Of a stretch of DNA of 64,000 nucleotides, positions 17,417 through 25,649 are shown piece after piece. The translations under genes and the position numbers were made by a program. The stretch comes from Turicibacter bilis (GTDB lineage Bacteria; Bacillota_I; Bacilli_A; MOL361; Turicibacteraceae): the NCBI RefSeq assembly GCF_024499055.1, contig NZ_CP071249.1:868001-932000 (forward strand), written 5' to 3'. Below the pieces are notes generated by a model. The model saw only the letters and a program-made list of their open reading frames with translations. It searched no databases and was not told where the DNA came from. The stretch's first letter is position 1. Each line of letters begins with the position of its first letter.

Positions 17417-18502
17417 ATTCTTAATCAAAACTTACCTAAATACTTAGCCGTTGCAGAGTGGATTAAACAAAATATTTATAATCATACCTTTAAAGCGGGA
17501 GAAAAGTTAATCAGTGAGAATCAATTGTGTGAAAAGTTCTCAATTAGTCGTCAAACTGCTCGCCAAGCCATTTCTGTTCTTGAAAAAGAAGGATTAATTC
17601 TTAAAAAACAAGGAAGCGGGACTTATGTTAGTCAGATTTTCTCTGAAGCTAAAACAATTTCTAAAAATATTGGATTGGTGACAACGAATCTAGATGATTA
17701 TATTTTTCCTGCAATCATCTCTGGGGTGGAGAAAGTTTTATCGAGTAATGGTTATAATACGACGTTACGCTTAACAAGAAATAGGATTAATAATGAGCGA
17801 GAACAATTATTATCACTCTTAAAATCAGATATTGATGGTTTAATAGTTGAAGGTACAAAATCTGCTTTACCAAATCCAAATCTTGATATTTATCGTCAGT
17901 TTGCTGATCGTGGGATTCCAGTTGTTTTCATTAACAACTACTATTCGTCACTAAACTGTAATTTCGTTGTCGTCGATGACGAAAAAGGGGGCCGCTTAGC
18001 CACACGCTATTTAATTGAGCAGGGACACCAAAAGATTACTGGAATCTTCAAATATGATGACATACAAGGGAATCTTCGCTATAAAGGATTTTTAACTGAA
18101 ATGTATGATCAAAACTTATCCGTGGATGAATCAACGATTATCTGGTATTCAACTGAAAATGCAGAACAACAATTCTCAATCGAAAATCTCCCTACTCTAC
18201 TAAAAAAATTAGATCAATCAACGGCGATTGTTTGTTACAACGATCAAATTGCAATGAAGTTAATGCAATTGTTATCAAATAGCGAATTATCAGTTCCTGA
18301 GGATTTATCGCTTGTGAGCTTTGATAACTCGAGCTTAAGTCAAATCGGGACGATCTCTTTAACGAGTGTGACTCATCCAGGAAAAGAGCTTGGACGATTA
18401 GCAGCCGAATCTATTTTAATGATGATTGAAAATCCTGATTATGAGATTAAATATGTTTATGAACCGGAGCTAATTGTACGACAATCGGTAAAAAAACTAT
18501 AA
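17417..18502 (+). CDS. araR: AraR-type transcriptional regulator (GntR-type HTH plus sugar-binding domain)
   Basis: Residues 1-70 form a GntR-type winged helix (LPKYLAVAEWIKQNIY, then SISRQTARQAISVLEKEGLI and GSGTYVSQ). Residues about 85-360 form a periplasmic-binding-protein-like effector domain (DYIFPAIISGVEKVL, DGLIVEGTKSAL, SVPEDLSLVSFDNS, ELIVRQSVKKL). The length of 361 fits B. subtilis AraR (about 362). The only start that keeps the whole DNA-binding domain is an ATT at 17417 with AAGGGG 8 bases upstream; a TAA lies upstream in frame, and the next standard start (TTG, 17525) cuts into the helix-turn-helix. No arabinose genes lie nearby. Confidence 0.75.
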   Translation: MLNQNLPKYLAVAEWIKQNIYNHTFKAGEKLISENQLCEKFSISRQTARQAISVLEKEGLILKKQGSGTYVSQIFSEAKTISKNIGLVTTNLDDYIFPAIISGVEKVLSSNGYNTTLRLTRNRINNEREQLLSLLKSDIDGLIVEGTKSALPNPNLDIYRQFADRGIPVVFINNYYSSLNCNFVVVDDEKGGRLATRYLIEQGHQKITGIFKYDDIQGNLRYKGFLTEMYDQNLSVDESTIIWYSTENAEQQFSIENLPTLLKKLDQSTAIVCYNDQIAMKLMQLLSNSELSVPEDLSLVSFDNSSLSQIGTISLTSVTHPGKELGRLAAESILMMIENPDYEIKYVYEPELIVRQSVKKL

Positions 18503-18505
18503 ATG

Positions 18506-18537
18506 AAAAAGAACTCGTTTGAAGCGAGTTCTTTTTA
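18506..18537 (+). terminator. terminator of araR-like gene
   Basis: Stem AAAGAACTCG/CGAGTTCTTT with a T-run directly after the stop codon. Confidence 0.9.
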
Positions 18538-18810
18538 TTATTCTACTTTAATCAAAAGTCTTCTTTTATCTTAGGTAACTTAAAAAAGTGTAATCATTAC
18601 CCACTCATTTAATACAAAGCAAAGGAGGACTTTCAACCTTTCAGTTAAAAGTACTAATCCCTTATCTCCTATCTCTAAAAAGAAAATTTAGCTTCTTTTC
18701 AAAGAGTGACTATACTTGATTTGTTTATCAATACAACTTATAAAAATAAAACACCAGTACAATATGGAAATTTGCCTCACTTCATTAATGAAATGTTTAT
18801 CACACGCTAT
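18538..18810. other. intergenic stretch, no clear gene
   Basis: Together with its flanking terminators this gap is about 340 bases. A 35-codon plus-strand frame (GTG near 18704 to TAA near 18812, ending NLPHFINEMFITRY) has no ribosome site and could be a gene remnant, but I cannot identify it. Confidence 0.4.
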
Positions 18811-18841
18811 TAAAAAATAGCTGACAAACATCAGCTATTTC
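18811..18841 (-). terminator. terminator of the DUF368 gene
   Basis: Stem AAATAGCTGA/TCAGCTATTT with a T6 tract on the minus strand, right after the stop at 18846. Confidence 0.85.
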
Positions 18842-18845
18842 TCGA

Positions 18846-19748
18846 TTATTTATGTTTTTTTTCAATAACTTTACTGAACTGTTCTAATCCAATAATAACT
18901 GCCCCTCCAATAATGAAGAAGATAATATTGAAGGTACTAAGTGACATTGGAGGTTGTGGAACTTCTAATGTCGTTGGTCCCATAAAAACAGCATATAATG
19001 ATCCTATCATTAATCCTAAAATTAAATAAATCATTTGAGGGCGTGCTGTTTCTAAGAAATGACGAATAATTTTAATCGTTGATAAAATCCCGATAATAAC
19101 TCCTAATCCAAATACAATTAAAATAGGTAAATACGAAAAATTAAACGTTAACACTTCTTTGATTGAACTAATAATCGTTGTATATAATCCGAAAATTAAC
19201 AATAAAGTTGATCCTGAAATTCCTGGTAAAACCATAGCTGAGATGGCAATCATTCCAGCAATAAATACATATAAAATCAATCCAATATTTAACTGGCTTA
19301 ACGAAACTTCAAACCCTGTGCCTCCCGCTACTGGATTAAAGACCGTAATGGCTACGACCACTAAAATCCCTGTAATGGTCCAAACAATATTTAGATATTT
19401 ATTTTTAATTGTCTCTTTCTCCGCTTTAATAATTAATGGAATTGAAAAGATAATAAATCCAATGAAGACAGAGCTAATACTATAGATATGCTCTTCAAAG
19501 ATTGAAGCTAAGAATAAAACGGATGTAATCATCCCAATAGCCCATCCAACTCCAATTTTTAACAAGAACTGTAATGCTTCAATTTTTTCCTCTTTGCTAT
19601 TTTTTGAAACAAGTGTATTTAATGATCCAATAAATTTATCATAAAATCCTAAAATAAATGCAATCGTTCCTCCTGATACACCTGGCACACTATCTGCTAA
19701 GGCCATAAAAAAACCACGAATTAAATTAACAATAAACATGTTTTTCAC
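18846..19748 (-). CDS. popT: DUF368 family polyprenyl-phosphate transporter
   Basis: A 300-residue polytopic membrane protein with eight or more hydrophobic segments. The N-terminal motif NLIRGFFMALADSVPGVSGG, the related second motif AMVLPGISGSTLLLIFGLY and the internal symmetry are hallmarks of DUF368. Members (PopT) have been shown to return the undecaprenyl-phosphate carrier across the membrane for peptidoglycan synthesis. That function is known for the family and not tested here. The gene stands alone with its own terminator and an upstream palindrome. Confidence 0.8.
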   Translation of the reverse strand: MKNMFIVNLIRGFFMALADSVPGVSGGTIAFILGFYDKFIGSLNTLVSKNSKEEKIEALQFLLKIGVGWAIGMITSVLFLASIFEEHIYSISSVFIGFIIFSIPLIIKAEKETIKNKYLNIVWTITGILVVVAITVFNPVAGGTGFEVSLSQLNIGLILYVFIAGMIAISAMVLPGISGSTLLLIFGLYTTIISSIKEVLTFNFSYLPILIVFGLGVIIGILSTIKIIRHFLETARPQMIYLILGLMIGSLYAVFMGPTTLEVPQPPMSLSTFNIIFFIIGGAVIIGLEQFSKVIEKKHK

Positions 19749-19802
19749 CTTTACCTATTCTGATATTTTCATCCGTTATTTCTACTTTTAATATTATCCA
19801 CT

Positions 19803-19816
19803 TTATGTATACATAA
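19803..19816. promoter_or_regulatory. perfect 14-base palindrome upstream of the DUF368 gene
   Basis: TTATGTATACATAA is fully self-complementary and lies 55-68 bases before the ATG at 19748. It is a plausible operator, but no cognate repressor is evident. Confidence 0.4.
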
Positions 19817-19988
19817 GATAATCTTTTCCAAAATTAATTCTAACATAATCTTTAAAAGACTTCAATCCAAGAACCATTGTTAAAACACTTACATCCTGAG
19901 ACAAACTTTAAGATATTATTCACCTTTTAGGCACTGTCCCATAAGATAATAATGGATAATGTATTGTGAGCTTAAGGGAGGCATCTGA

Positions 19989-21077
19989 ATGACAGCAACT
20001 ATTAAAAGCTATTTTGCTTGTGCAAATAGTTCTCGTGGATTTTGTAATTATTTTGAGTCAAATCTTCAAGGGCTTGAACGTTTATATATTTTAAAAGGAG
20101 GACCTGGGACTGGAAAATCAACGTTGATGAAAAAAATCGGCGCTGACTTCTATGATTTAGGTTACGATATTGAGTTTATTTATTGTTCATCTGATGCAAG
20201 TTCATTAGATGGTGTTTTAATTCCTGCTTTAAAAGTTGGAATTGTTGATGGGACAGCGCCACATGTGATTGAGCCAACCGCTCCTGGTGCAATTGAGCAA
20301 TATGTCAACTTAGGGATCGCGTGGGATAAAGAAAAACTTTCCCCTTATAAAGATGAAATTCTTTTATTAAAACATGAAATTAGTGCCTGTTATGAACGAC
20401 TTTATTCAGAATATGCTCATGCATTAGAAATTCATGATGCATGGGAAAAAATTTATATTGATGAGATGGACTTTAACTTAGCTCCTCAATTTAGATACGT
20501 TATTTGCGAAACCTTATTAAAATATCCTTCAATTAACCGTACTCCAACTGTTAAACATCGATTCTTTGGTGCATCGACTCCTACTGGTTCTGTAGATCAC
20601 ATTGAAGACTTAACACATGATTTAAAACGTTATTTTATTAAAGGTCGTCCTGGAACAGGGAAATCAACACTTTTAAAAGAATTAGCTAAAAAAAGTGAAA
20701 CATTAGGGTATGATACTGAAATTTATCACTGTTCATTCGACCCTGAATCATTAGATATGGTTTTAATCCCTCAACTAAACATCTGCTTCTTCGATTCAAC
20801 CGCTCCTCATGAATACTTTCCAAGTCTTGAAACAGATGAAGTAATTGATACGTATGAAACGTTAATTACTCCAGGTACCGATGAAGCTAATGCCGATCGA
20901 TTAGCTGAAATCGCCAGTTTATATAAAGCAACTATTAAAAAAGGAACAACTGCTTTAGGCGAAGCAAAAAAACTCCATGATGTATTAGAAGAAATTTATA
21001 TTAAAGCCATGAACTTTCAAATCATTGAAGGGATTTATGAACAAATTAAATCTGAAATTTATGACTTAATCAAATAG
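19989..21077 (+). CDS. twin P-loop ATPase (PRK06851-like), unknown role
   Basis: A 362-residue protein made of two homologous halves. Each half has a Walker A (KGGPGTGKSTLMKK near residue 37; KGRPGTGKSTLLKE near 221), then a matching block (FIYCSSDASSLDGVLIPAL; IYHCSFDPESLDMVLIPQL), then a DGTAPH/DSTAPH motif. Both P-loops keep their Lys, so both may bind nucleotide. The family is conserved in spore-formers and clostridia without a known function. A 60-base gap and a strong terminator show it is monocistronic. Confidence 0.75.
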   Translation: MTATIKSYFACANSSRGFCNYFESNLQGLERLYILKGGPGTGKSTLMKKIGADFYDLGYDIEFIYCSSDASSLDGVLIPALKVGIVDGTAPHVIEPTAPGAIEQYVNLGIAWDKEKLSPYKDEILLLKHEISACYERLYSEYAHALEIHDAWEKIYIDEMDFNLAPQFRYVICETLLKYPSINRTPTVKHRFFGASTPTGSVDHIEDLTHDLKRYFIKGRPGTGKSTLLKELAKKSETLGYDTEIYHCSFDPESLDMVLIPQLNICFFDSTAPHEYFPSLETDEVIDTYETLITPGTDEANADRLAEIASLYKATIKKGTTALGEAKKLHDVLEEIYIKAMNFQIIEGIYEQIKSEIYDLIK

Positions 21078-21078
21078 A

Positions 21079-21112
21079 AAAAGAGGTGTATCAATTTGGA
21101 TACACCTCTTCT
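21079..21112 (+). terminator. terminator of the twin P-loop ATPase gene
   Basis: 12-base stem AAGAGGTGTATC/GATACACCTCTT immediately after the stop codon. Confidence 0.85.
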
Positions 21113-21117
21113 GTATT

Positions 21118-21186
21118 GGCTGTGTTTTAAATAAATGTTGATGGTTAAAGTGATTAATATTAACTACACTCTTCTAAAACACAGCC
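21118..21186. mobile_element. MITE-like element, short copy
   Basis: 69 bases bounded by the inverted repeat GGCTGTGTTTTA/TAAAACACAGCC. Its left half is nearly identical to the element at 22108 over about 50 bases (GTTTTAAATAAATGTTGA, then GATATTAACTAC or GATTAATATTAACTAC). No transposase and no clear target duplication. The following 235 bases to 21421 hold nothing I can name. Confidence 0.65.
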
Positions 21187-21421
21187 TATGATTTAAATGG
21201 ATTAGGTTTTTATTTAAATCGTTCTTAGTTTAACAGTGTAGGTAAAAATAGTTTGTTAAGGGTATTGATACTGGGGTAAATCATTGGTTTAGACAACCTT
21301 TAAACATTGAGTACCTATATGAACCATGATCCTATATTCAGGTGCTTATCATACCTCAATTTATCTTCCTCGTCACTCACTTTTACCAAACTTTTTACAA
21401 GATTATACATTTTTATTTTTC

Positions 21422-21997
21422 TTAGCGAATTATTTCAACCAGGTTGAATTGTTTATTTTCATATTCGTACTTACAAATGGCACAATTCGAAAAAGCACCA
21501 TTCACCATCGCTTGTTTTGCTTCCTCTTCAGTTATCCAGTTTCTCATGAAATGAAAACAAGCTCCCGCATGTGAAACGGCTAAGACGATTTGATGATCGT
21601 CTTTTTCCATAATCCCAAGGCAAGTTTCTTTCATTCGTTGTTTCACTTCTTCTTGAGATTCTCCCCCATAAGGAACGAAAAAGTCTTTATATCCCTCTGG
21701 CGTTTTTGGATTTAAGTCTTCGCTTTCACCTTCAAAGGTTCCGAAATTCATTTCTTTTAATCCTTTTAGACGTTGATAAGTAATGGACTCACCAACGACT
21801 AATTCTAAGGTGTCAGATGCTCGTTCAGCTGTTGAACTGTAGAAATGGTCAAAGTTAATTCCCTTTAATCGCTCTCCCGCTTCTTTTGCTTGAATGATTC
21901 CTTGCTCTGTTAGAGGTGAATCACAAGCCCCCTGAATTTTTCGACGAACATTGAACAGTGTTTGCCCATGTCTCATTAAATAAAATGTTTTCTTCAT
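21422..21997 (-). CDS. histidine phosphatase superfamily protein
   Basis: A 191-residue phosphoglycerate-mutase-like phosphatase with the catalytic motif YLMRHGQTLFN at the N-terminus, the acid loop LKEMNFGTFEGE and the second histidine in VSHAGACFHFM. It hydrolyses a phosphate ester or anhydride; the substrate cannot be told from sequence. I choose the ATG at 21997 (GGGGAAT upstream) over an upstream frame start at 22039, since it begins MKKTFYLMRHG as the family does. The gene is bracketed by two MITE-like elements. Confidence 0.85.
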   Translation of the reverse strand: MKKTFYLMRHGQTLFNVRRKIQGACDSPLTEQGIIQAKEAGERLKGINFDHFYSSTAERASDTLELVVGESITYQRLKGLKEMNFGTFEGESEDLNPKTPEGYKDFFVPYGGESQEEVKQRMKETCLGIMEKDDHQIVLAVSHAGACFHFMRNWITEEEAKQAMVNGAFSNCAICKYEYENKQFNLVEIIR

Positions 21998-22019
21998 GTT
22001 TATTCCCCGTTTTGTGCTT

Positions 22020-22049
22020 ATTTTAACAGTTTTACACAACTTATGTAAA
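22020..22049 (-). promoter_or_regulatory. probable promoter of the phosphatase gene
   Basis: On the minus strand TTTACA, 18 bases, TAAAAT. It lies just upstream of the ATG at 21997 and overlaps the rejected upstream start. Confidence 0.5.
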
Positions 22050-22107
22050 GCGTTTCTATTTTAGGATTTGATTGTAATAGGAGAAATAAAAAGTTTTATC
22101 TTTTTTA

Positions 22108-22240
22108 GGTTGTGTTTTAAATAAATGTTGAGGTTTAAAACCATTGATATTAACTACTATATATCTTGTAGTTATCGAACAATGATGTAAGTAAATTAGT
22201 ATGTTTTAAAGAAATATCAACACGCTTCTAAAACAGAGCC
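22108..22240. mobile_element. MITE-like element, long copy
   Basis: 133 bases bounded by GGTTGTGTTTTA and TAAAACAGAGCC, imperfect versions of the 21118 element's ends. The left 50 bases match that element, and about 62 extra bases sit in the middle. No coding capacity. It may be the parent form from which the short copy lost its centre. Confidence 0.6.
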
Positions 22241-22251
22241 TTTGTATTTAA

Positions 22252-22521
22252 TTAGCGGCGCTTTGACTTATCGTTGCCTTTAGCTTCTTTTTTAACCAAT
22301 AACGCCTCCATTTTAGTTTTAATTTGATGATAACTCACAGGATCAAATAATAAATCATTCCAAATTTTTACCTGATTATCACGCATTCCTGCAATGACCT
22401 GTTCATAATTTGGACGTACAACGACTGCAACGCCTTCTTTCTTTTTAATTTCTACTGTGACTACTTCTTTTTGTCTAGTTTCGAATTGTTTAACAGAACC
22501 ATTGTTAGTATCTTTCCACAT
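22252..22521 (-). CDS. small basic hypothetical protein
   Basis: An 89-residue protein, Lys/Arg-rich at the end (KKEAKGNDKSKRR), with no membrane segment. The middle reads VAVVVRPNYEQVIAGMRDNQ and WNDLLFDPVSYHQIKTKM. I do not recognise a family. AGGGAGAG lies upstream of the ATG. It has codon use like its neighbours and is probably real. Confidence 0.45.
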   Translation of the reverse strand: MWKDTNNGSVKQFETRQKEVVTVEIKKKEGVAVVVRPNYEQVIAGMRDNQVKIWNDLLFDPVSYHQIKTKMEALLVKKEAKGNDKSKRR

Positions 22522-22998
22522 ATTTCTCTCTCCCTTTGCTTATATAAATTAAAATACATCTGATGCGACTATCATTTTCATATTGGCAGAATGCCCTGCG
22601 TCACATTAAACTGTATGCTTAGATGGATGAAATATGCAAAAAAATTAAGCTATGCACTTAATTTTTTAGAGCACTTGAATCACCATACTCACTTATCCAA
22701 ACCAATCGACATTTTCCTAGGAAATACTTATAAAAACGACCACCATTTTCGCATTTAAAAGAATACTTGTTTTTTCAGCCATTACATTCCCGACATTCAT
22801 ATTTAATCCTCTCCCTACAAGCAATATAGTTCTTCCTTAATCACGTGTTATGACATGGCGTTGATCTATCTTCTTAAGCGTCTCAAGAAAAGCAACGAAT
22901 TTTTTACTCACGAATGTTAAGAAGTGTGAATACACGGTCATCTTTTTTTCATTTGTGTTATAATAAAACAAAAGATTAAAGAGTAATGGAGTAATAAG
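22522..22998. other. intergenic stretch with hairpin and possible gene relic
   Basis: Contains a terminator-like hairpin at 22638. A minus-strand frame at about 22810-22655 reads YECRECNG, a stop, then KNKYSFKCENGGRFYKYF and KCRLVWISEYGDSS. It looks like the remains of a short cysteine-rich protein but has no usable start. A TATAAT box near 22967 probably serves the metalloprotease gene. Confidence 0.35.
22638..22667. terminator. terminator-like hairpin
   Basis: AAAAAATTAAG/CTTAATTTTTT stem with a 7-base loop, A/T tracts both sides. Confidence 0.5.
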
Positions 22999-23652
22999 AT
23001 GCAAATTATTATTAATGAGGTGCCAATTTATTTTGAGGTTCAATTTTCAAAACGTTCAAAAATAAACTTAGATGTCAGCCCAGAAGGATATCTGACATTA
23101 AAAGTTCCGACTAAAACAAGTGAAGATGAAATTATGACCTATATGAAATCTCAATCAAAGTTTTTATTAAATCTTCAAGAAAAATTAAACAATCGAAAAT
23201 ATATTTCAAATCAAAAATCATATGATAATGAAGAATTATTTTTATATTTAGGAAAAGGATTCCCACTTCATGAATTACTAGATGAAATTCCTGAAACAGA
23301 AGTCGAAATTCAATCCCAACTGAAGAAGTTATATACGAAAAAGACAAAACAATATGTAAAGAAACGTGTCACTTATTTCGAAAAAATCATTGGCGTGAAA
23401 GCTAAATCAATTACCGTCGTCGACTCCCCTCGTACATGGGGAACTTGTAATTCAAACAAAGATTTAACATTTAATTACAAACTTTCAATGGCGCCAACCA
23501 ACGTCATTGATTACGTCGTGATTCATGAGCTGTGTCATATTCACCATATGAATCATGACCGTTCGTTCTGGCGTAAAGTCGGAATGTATGATCCTAATTA
23601 TAAACAACACCAAGCTTACCTTGAAAAATTCGGTGGTGTTATGACCATCTAA
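22999..23652 (+). CDS. YgjP-type M48-like metallopeptidase family protein
   Basis: A 217-residue protein. The C-terminal zinc site VVIHELCHIHHMNHDRSFWRKV carries HExxH with a further His, and is preceded by PRTWGTCNSNKDLTFNYKL, the conserved block of the YgjP/DUF45 family. The N-terminal 90 residues are the usual beta-rich lead. The biochemical role of the family is unsettled. Cytoplasmic (no signal). Single gene with its own terminator. Confidence 0.85.
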   Translation: MQIIINEVPIYFEVQFSKRSKINLDVSPEGYLTLKVPTKTSEDEIMTYMKSQSKFLLNLQEKLNNRKYISNQKSYDNEELFLYLGKGFPLHELLDEIPETEVEIQSQLKKLYTKKTKQYVKKRVTYFEKIIGVKAKSITVVDSPRTWGTCNSNKDLTFNYKLSMAPTNVIDYVVIHELCHIHHMNHDRSFWRKVGMYDPNYKQHQAYLEKFGGVMTI

Positions 23653-23655
23653 ACG

Positions 23656-23690
23656 AAAAAAGCACTTTAGAGGATTCTAAAGTGCTTTTT
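23656..23690 (+). terminator. terminator of the YgjP-like gene
   Basis: 15-base stem AAAAAGCACTTTAGA/TCTAAAGTGCTTTTT with a 4-base loop right after the stop codon. Confidence 0.9.
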
Positions 23691-23725
23691 ATCTATGACA
23701 TAGCTATAAGCTATAAAAATCAAAA

Positions 23726-23802
23726 TGGCGCGCCTGGCAGGAGTCGAACCCACAACCCTCTGATCCGAAGTCAGATGCTCTATCCAATTGAGCTACAAGC
23801 GC
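23726..23802 (-). tRNA. tRNA-Arg (anticodon TCG)
   Basis: 77 bases on the minus strand with the full cloverleaf. Acceptor GCGCTTG pairs with CAGGCGC, the D arm is GCTC/GAGC, and the anticodon stem TCTGA/TCAGA holds the loop CTTCGGA. The T arm is GTGGG TTCGACT CCTGC, and the 3' CCA is encoded. Loop positions 34-36 read TCG, which decodes CGA and CGG arginine codons. Confidence 0.95.
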
Positions 23803-23928
23803 TAATTTAATATTTGCGACTATTTAAGTTTAACATAACTTTTTTCATTTTACAATATATTCCTTTTGATTTTTATCACTATTAAAAACTTAAGCTTATT
23901 CCATACCTAAATTCTAATAATCTTAATG

Positions 23929-23957
23929 AAAAAAATCGTCGAAATGACGATTTTTTA
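23929..23957 (-). terminator. terminator of the SDR gene
   Basis: AAAAATCGTC/GACGATTTTT hairpin with T tracts, overlapping the stop codon of the SDR gene. Confidence 0.8.
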
Positions 23958-24728
23958 TTTTTTCTTTAGTTGTGTGTTATAGACAATTTGACATCCTAGC
24001 TTTCTTGGAATGAAGCGATTGAAGAAGAGTAACACTCGGTTAGAAAGACCTGGAACAATTAAAGTCTGTCCTTTCATCAACTCTTGATACGCATACTCTG
24101 CGACTTCTTTTGCCGTTGGAACTTTTAATATTGACTTTGCTAATTTAATGTCTGCTTTTTGTTGAAACTCTGTATCAACTGGTCCTGGACAAAGCACACT
24201 CACTACAACCTTTGATTGTTTTGCTTCTAGTTCTTTTGCAATCGCTTCTGTTAACTGCAAGACATATCCCTTACTCGCATAATAGGTTGCCATTAATGGA
24301 CCTGATTGAAACGCAGCAGTCGAGGCGACATTCAATAGATATCCTTCATCTTGACGGACAAAGTCTTTTAAAAACAGCTTACTTAAATAATGAACACTTT
24401 TAATATTTAAATCAATCATATTAAATTCATCTTCAATATCAAGATTTAAAAATTCACCATATAAGCCATAACCCGCATTATTAATTAATCCTACAACGTG
24501 ATAACTTTGACAATTTTCATGCAACTGTTTTAAACTGCTAAGATCAGATAAATCAGCTGGCATTATGATGACCTCGCGTAGATAGTTAGATTCAATCTTT
24601 GCTTTTATTTGTTTAAGTCGATCTACTCGTCTAGCTACAATGATAAGATCATGTCCTTGTTGAGCTAAAACATCACACATTGCTTCTCCAATTCCTGATG
24701 AAGCACCCGTTACAATGAAATAAGACAT
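23955..24728 (-). CDS. short-chain dehydrogenase/reductase
   Basis: A 257-residue classical SDR. It has the cofactor motif VTGASSGIGEAM at residues 6-17, NNAGYGLYG, the catalytic Ser in NVASTAAF and the YxxxK in YYASKGYV. The C-terminal 50 residues (LSNRVLLFFNRFIPRKLGCQ) are hydrophobic and may sit at the membrane. NAD(P)-dependent; substrate unknown. The ATG at 24728 has AAGGAGGCGACT before it; an upstream 23-codon extension is rejected. Confidence 0.88.
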   Translation of the reverse strand: MSYFIVTGASSGIGEAMCDVLAQQGHDLIIVARRVDRLKQIKAKIESNYLREVIIMPADLSDLSSLKQLHENCQSYHVVGLINNAGYGLYGEFLNLDIEDEFNMIDLNIKSVHYLSKLFLKDFVRQDEGYLLNVASTAAFQSGPLMATYYASKGYVLQLTEAIAKELEAKQSKVVVSVLCPGPVDTEFQQKADIKLAKSILKVPTAKEVAEYAYQELMKGQTLIVPGLSNRVLLFFNRFIPRKLGCQIVYNTQLKKK

Positions 24729-24812
24729 AGTCGCCTCCTCCTTATAAAAGAAAAAGAAGAAAGCAAAACCATATTTTAAACAAATAGAGTTTTGCATTCT
24801 TCCTTCATGAGA

Positions 24813-25523
24813 TTATTTTTTCTCACATGATTTTGCTAAAATTTCGATAGCTCCCTTAGCTGCCTGTTGTTCAGCCTCTTTCTTTGTTTTACCGATTCCA
24901 CGACCTAATGTGATGCCATCTAATAAAACGATCGCCTCGAATGAACGATTATGGGCTGGACCTGTTTCAGAGACAATACGATATTCGATTGCCTTTTTAG
25001 AGTCAGCCTGTACAAGTTCTTGCAAGGTACTTTTATAATCAAAGACTTGTGTGACTTCACCTTTTTGATAAGCTTTATGGATAATCGTATGAACAAATGA
25101 ATACACGGTATCCATTCCTAAATCAAGATACATCGCACCGATAAATGCTTCAAATGCATCCGCTAAGACAGTTGGACGTTCACGTCCACCTGAATTTTCT
25201 TCACCACGACCAAGCAACATTAGCTTTCCTAAATTTAAATTACGCGCGTAAGACTCTAGAGACGGCTCACAGACTAATTGGGCACGAATTTTAGTCATTT
25301 CCCCTTCAGATAACGCAGGTTTTAAATTAAATAAGTAATTCGATACCGTCAACTCTAAGACTGCATCTCCTAAATATTCAAGACGTTCATTATCCTCAAT
25401 TTTTAGGTGACGATGTTCATTGACGTATGATGAATGTGTAAATGCTTGACAATAACGGTCAAGTTGTTTAAATGGGATCTTATTTTCTTTTAAAAACTCC
25501 GTTAATTGATCTAAATACGCCAT
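24813..25523 (-). CDS. rnc: ribonuclease III
   Basis: A 236-residue double-stranded RNA endonuclease. It has the catalytic motif NERLEYLGDAVLELTVS near residue 43, the second acidic cluster LADAFEAFIGAMYLD, and a C-terminal dsRNA-binding domain (DYKSTLQELVQ ... KTKKEAEQQAAKGAIEIL). It matures rRNA and cuts structured RNA. It follows plsX, but fabD, fabG and acpP, which separate the two in Bacillus, are absent. GGAGGTGA precedes the ATG. Confidence 0.97.
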   Translation of the reverse strand: MAYLDQLTEFLKENKIPFKQLDRYCQAFTHSSYVNEHRHLKIEDNERLEYLGDAVLELTVSNYLFNLKPALSEGEMTKIRAQLVCEPSLESYARNLNLGKLMLLGRGEENSGGRERPTVLADAFEAFIGAMYLDLGMDTVYSFVHTIIHKAYQKGEVTQVFDYKSTLQELVQADSKKAIEYRIVSETGPAHNRSFEAIVLLDGITLGRGIGKTKKEAEQQAAKGAIEILAKSCEKK

Positions 25524-25649
25524 GTGTTTTCACCTCCATTCAAAGACCAAATAATTATAACCCTTTTCCTGTTATTTCACAAGTGATTCAAGCTAAGACG
25601 ACGTGTTTCGACGAAAATAGATGATATTTTCGCCGAAATCATTCACTCA

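Noticed and set aside
21326-21574. 82-residue plus-strand ORF
   Set aside because: Its second half lies antisense to the phosphatase C-terminus and it has no ribosome site.
22837-23043. 68-residue minus-strand ORF
   Set aside because: It overlaps the start and promoter of the YgjP-like gene on the other strand and has no ribosome site.
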